Assembly: GCF_001422045.1 (NCBI RefSeq)
Contig: NZ_LMLW01000007.1
Span: 310,001 to 374,000, forward strand
Reading direction: 5' to 3'
Length of the DNA: 64,000 nt
Source of the DNA: Sphingomonas sp. Leaf242
GTDB lineage: Bacteria; Pseudomonadota; Alphaproteobacteria; Sphingomonadales; Sphingomonadaceae
Positions 63,897-64,000 of this stretch are shown here, piece by piece; positions within the stretch are counted from its first letter, which is position 1; the number at the start of each line of letters is the position of its first letter. Under the pieces are notes generated by a model. The model worked only from the letters and a program-made list of their open reading frames with translations. It made no database searches and was not told the DNA's origin. Made by a program: the position numbers and the translations under genes.

Positions 63897-64000
63897 CTAC
63901 CGCTCGACCGCGTGCCGTTCCCGCAGCGTACGGTCGATCTGCCAACCGAATGCGACACCTATAACGACGAACAACACCGTCTGCGTGGCGATCGACGCGA
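63897..64000 (-). CDS. C-terminus of a membrane protein (rest outside the window)
   Basis: The last 104 bases read on the minus strand give 33 residues and a TAG stop (63897-63899). They form one hydrophobic helix (TVLFVVIGVAFGWQ) followed by a charged tail (IDRTLRERHAVER), typical of the last membrane segment of an inner membrane protein. The family cannot be named from this part. It is convergent with the GH43 gene. Confidence 0.55.
   Translation of the reverse strand, partial: ASIATQTVLFVVIGVAFGWQIDRTLRERHAVER

Noticed and set aside
62867..63958. 363-codon minus-strand frame over the last GH43 gene
   Set aside because: Shadow of the GH43 gene; the real minus-strand gene at the window end is in another frame with a TAG at 63897.

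Overview
The window looks like chromosomal DNA of a sphingomonad (Alphaproteobacteria, Sphingomonas or a close relative). The DNA is GC-rich, with strong G/C preference at third codon positions that throws up very long antisense frames. It holds seven TonB-dependent receptors (TBDRs), several glycoside hydrolases, a Caulobacter-type receptor next to a tryptophan-halogenase-like flavoprotein, a CsbD protein, and a dispersed GC-rich inverted repeat of a kind I associate with this group. I see no rRNA, tRNA, CRISPR array, insertion sequence or phage gene.

Layout. (1) 2-5669: a tight same-strand cluster of a cut-off fatty-acid-desaturase-type diiron protein, a PhnD-like binding protein without signal peptide, a serine acetyltransferase, a class I amidotransferase-like hydrolase and a TBDR; its joint function is unknown to me. 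(2) 5886-9346 (minus): nitroreductase and a second TBDR. (3) 9814-18316: a raffinose-family/sucrose locus with an MFS sugar transporter, GH36 alpha-galactosidase, cytoplasmic GH68 sucrose-cleaving enzyme, LacI regulator and TBDR. It is tied together by copies of the palindrome CAATCGATTG. (4) 18517-20092: four small proteins (secreted, lipoprotein, CsbD, membrane), two with EcfG-like promoter motifs. (5) 20151-24047: glpK divergent from glpD-glpR. (6) 24091-25435: a gutted GH3 glucosidase pseudogene and an AT-rich non-coding stretch. (7) 25436-29336: large catalase with terminator, a small hypothetical protein, and a soluble PAS chemoreceptor-like protein. (8) 29571-33407: TBDR plus histidine acid phosphatase (phytase type). 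(9) 33630-36386: a Zur-box-like site, a DUF2946-like protein and a TBDR, probably for zinc. (10) 36563-44562: two-component system divergent from a heavy-metal RND efflux operon. (11) 44563-63826: a retropepsin-like protein, a TBDR and a large type II arabinogalactan locus (GH30, GH27, GntR, TBDR, DUF6445, halogenase-like flavoprotein, GH2, three GH43). (12) The last 104 bases hold the C-terminus of a minus-strand membrane protein.

How the parts work together. Each catabolic island repeats one design: a TBDR brings the substrate across the outer membrane, periplasmic or cytoplasmic hydrolases cut it, and a local LacI, GntR, DeoR or Zur-type regulator controls the set. For two islands I can propose the operator from the sequence itself: CAATCGATTG for the raffinose/sucrose island, and TTGTCnGAC(A/T) for the arabinogalactan island. 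The least explained parts are the first cluster and the DUF6445-halogenase pair placed inside a polysaccharide locus behind a strong terminator.
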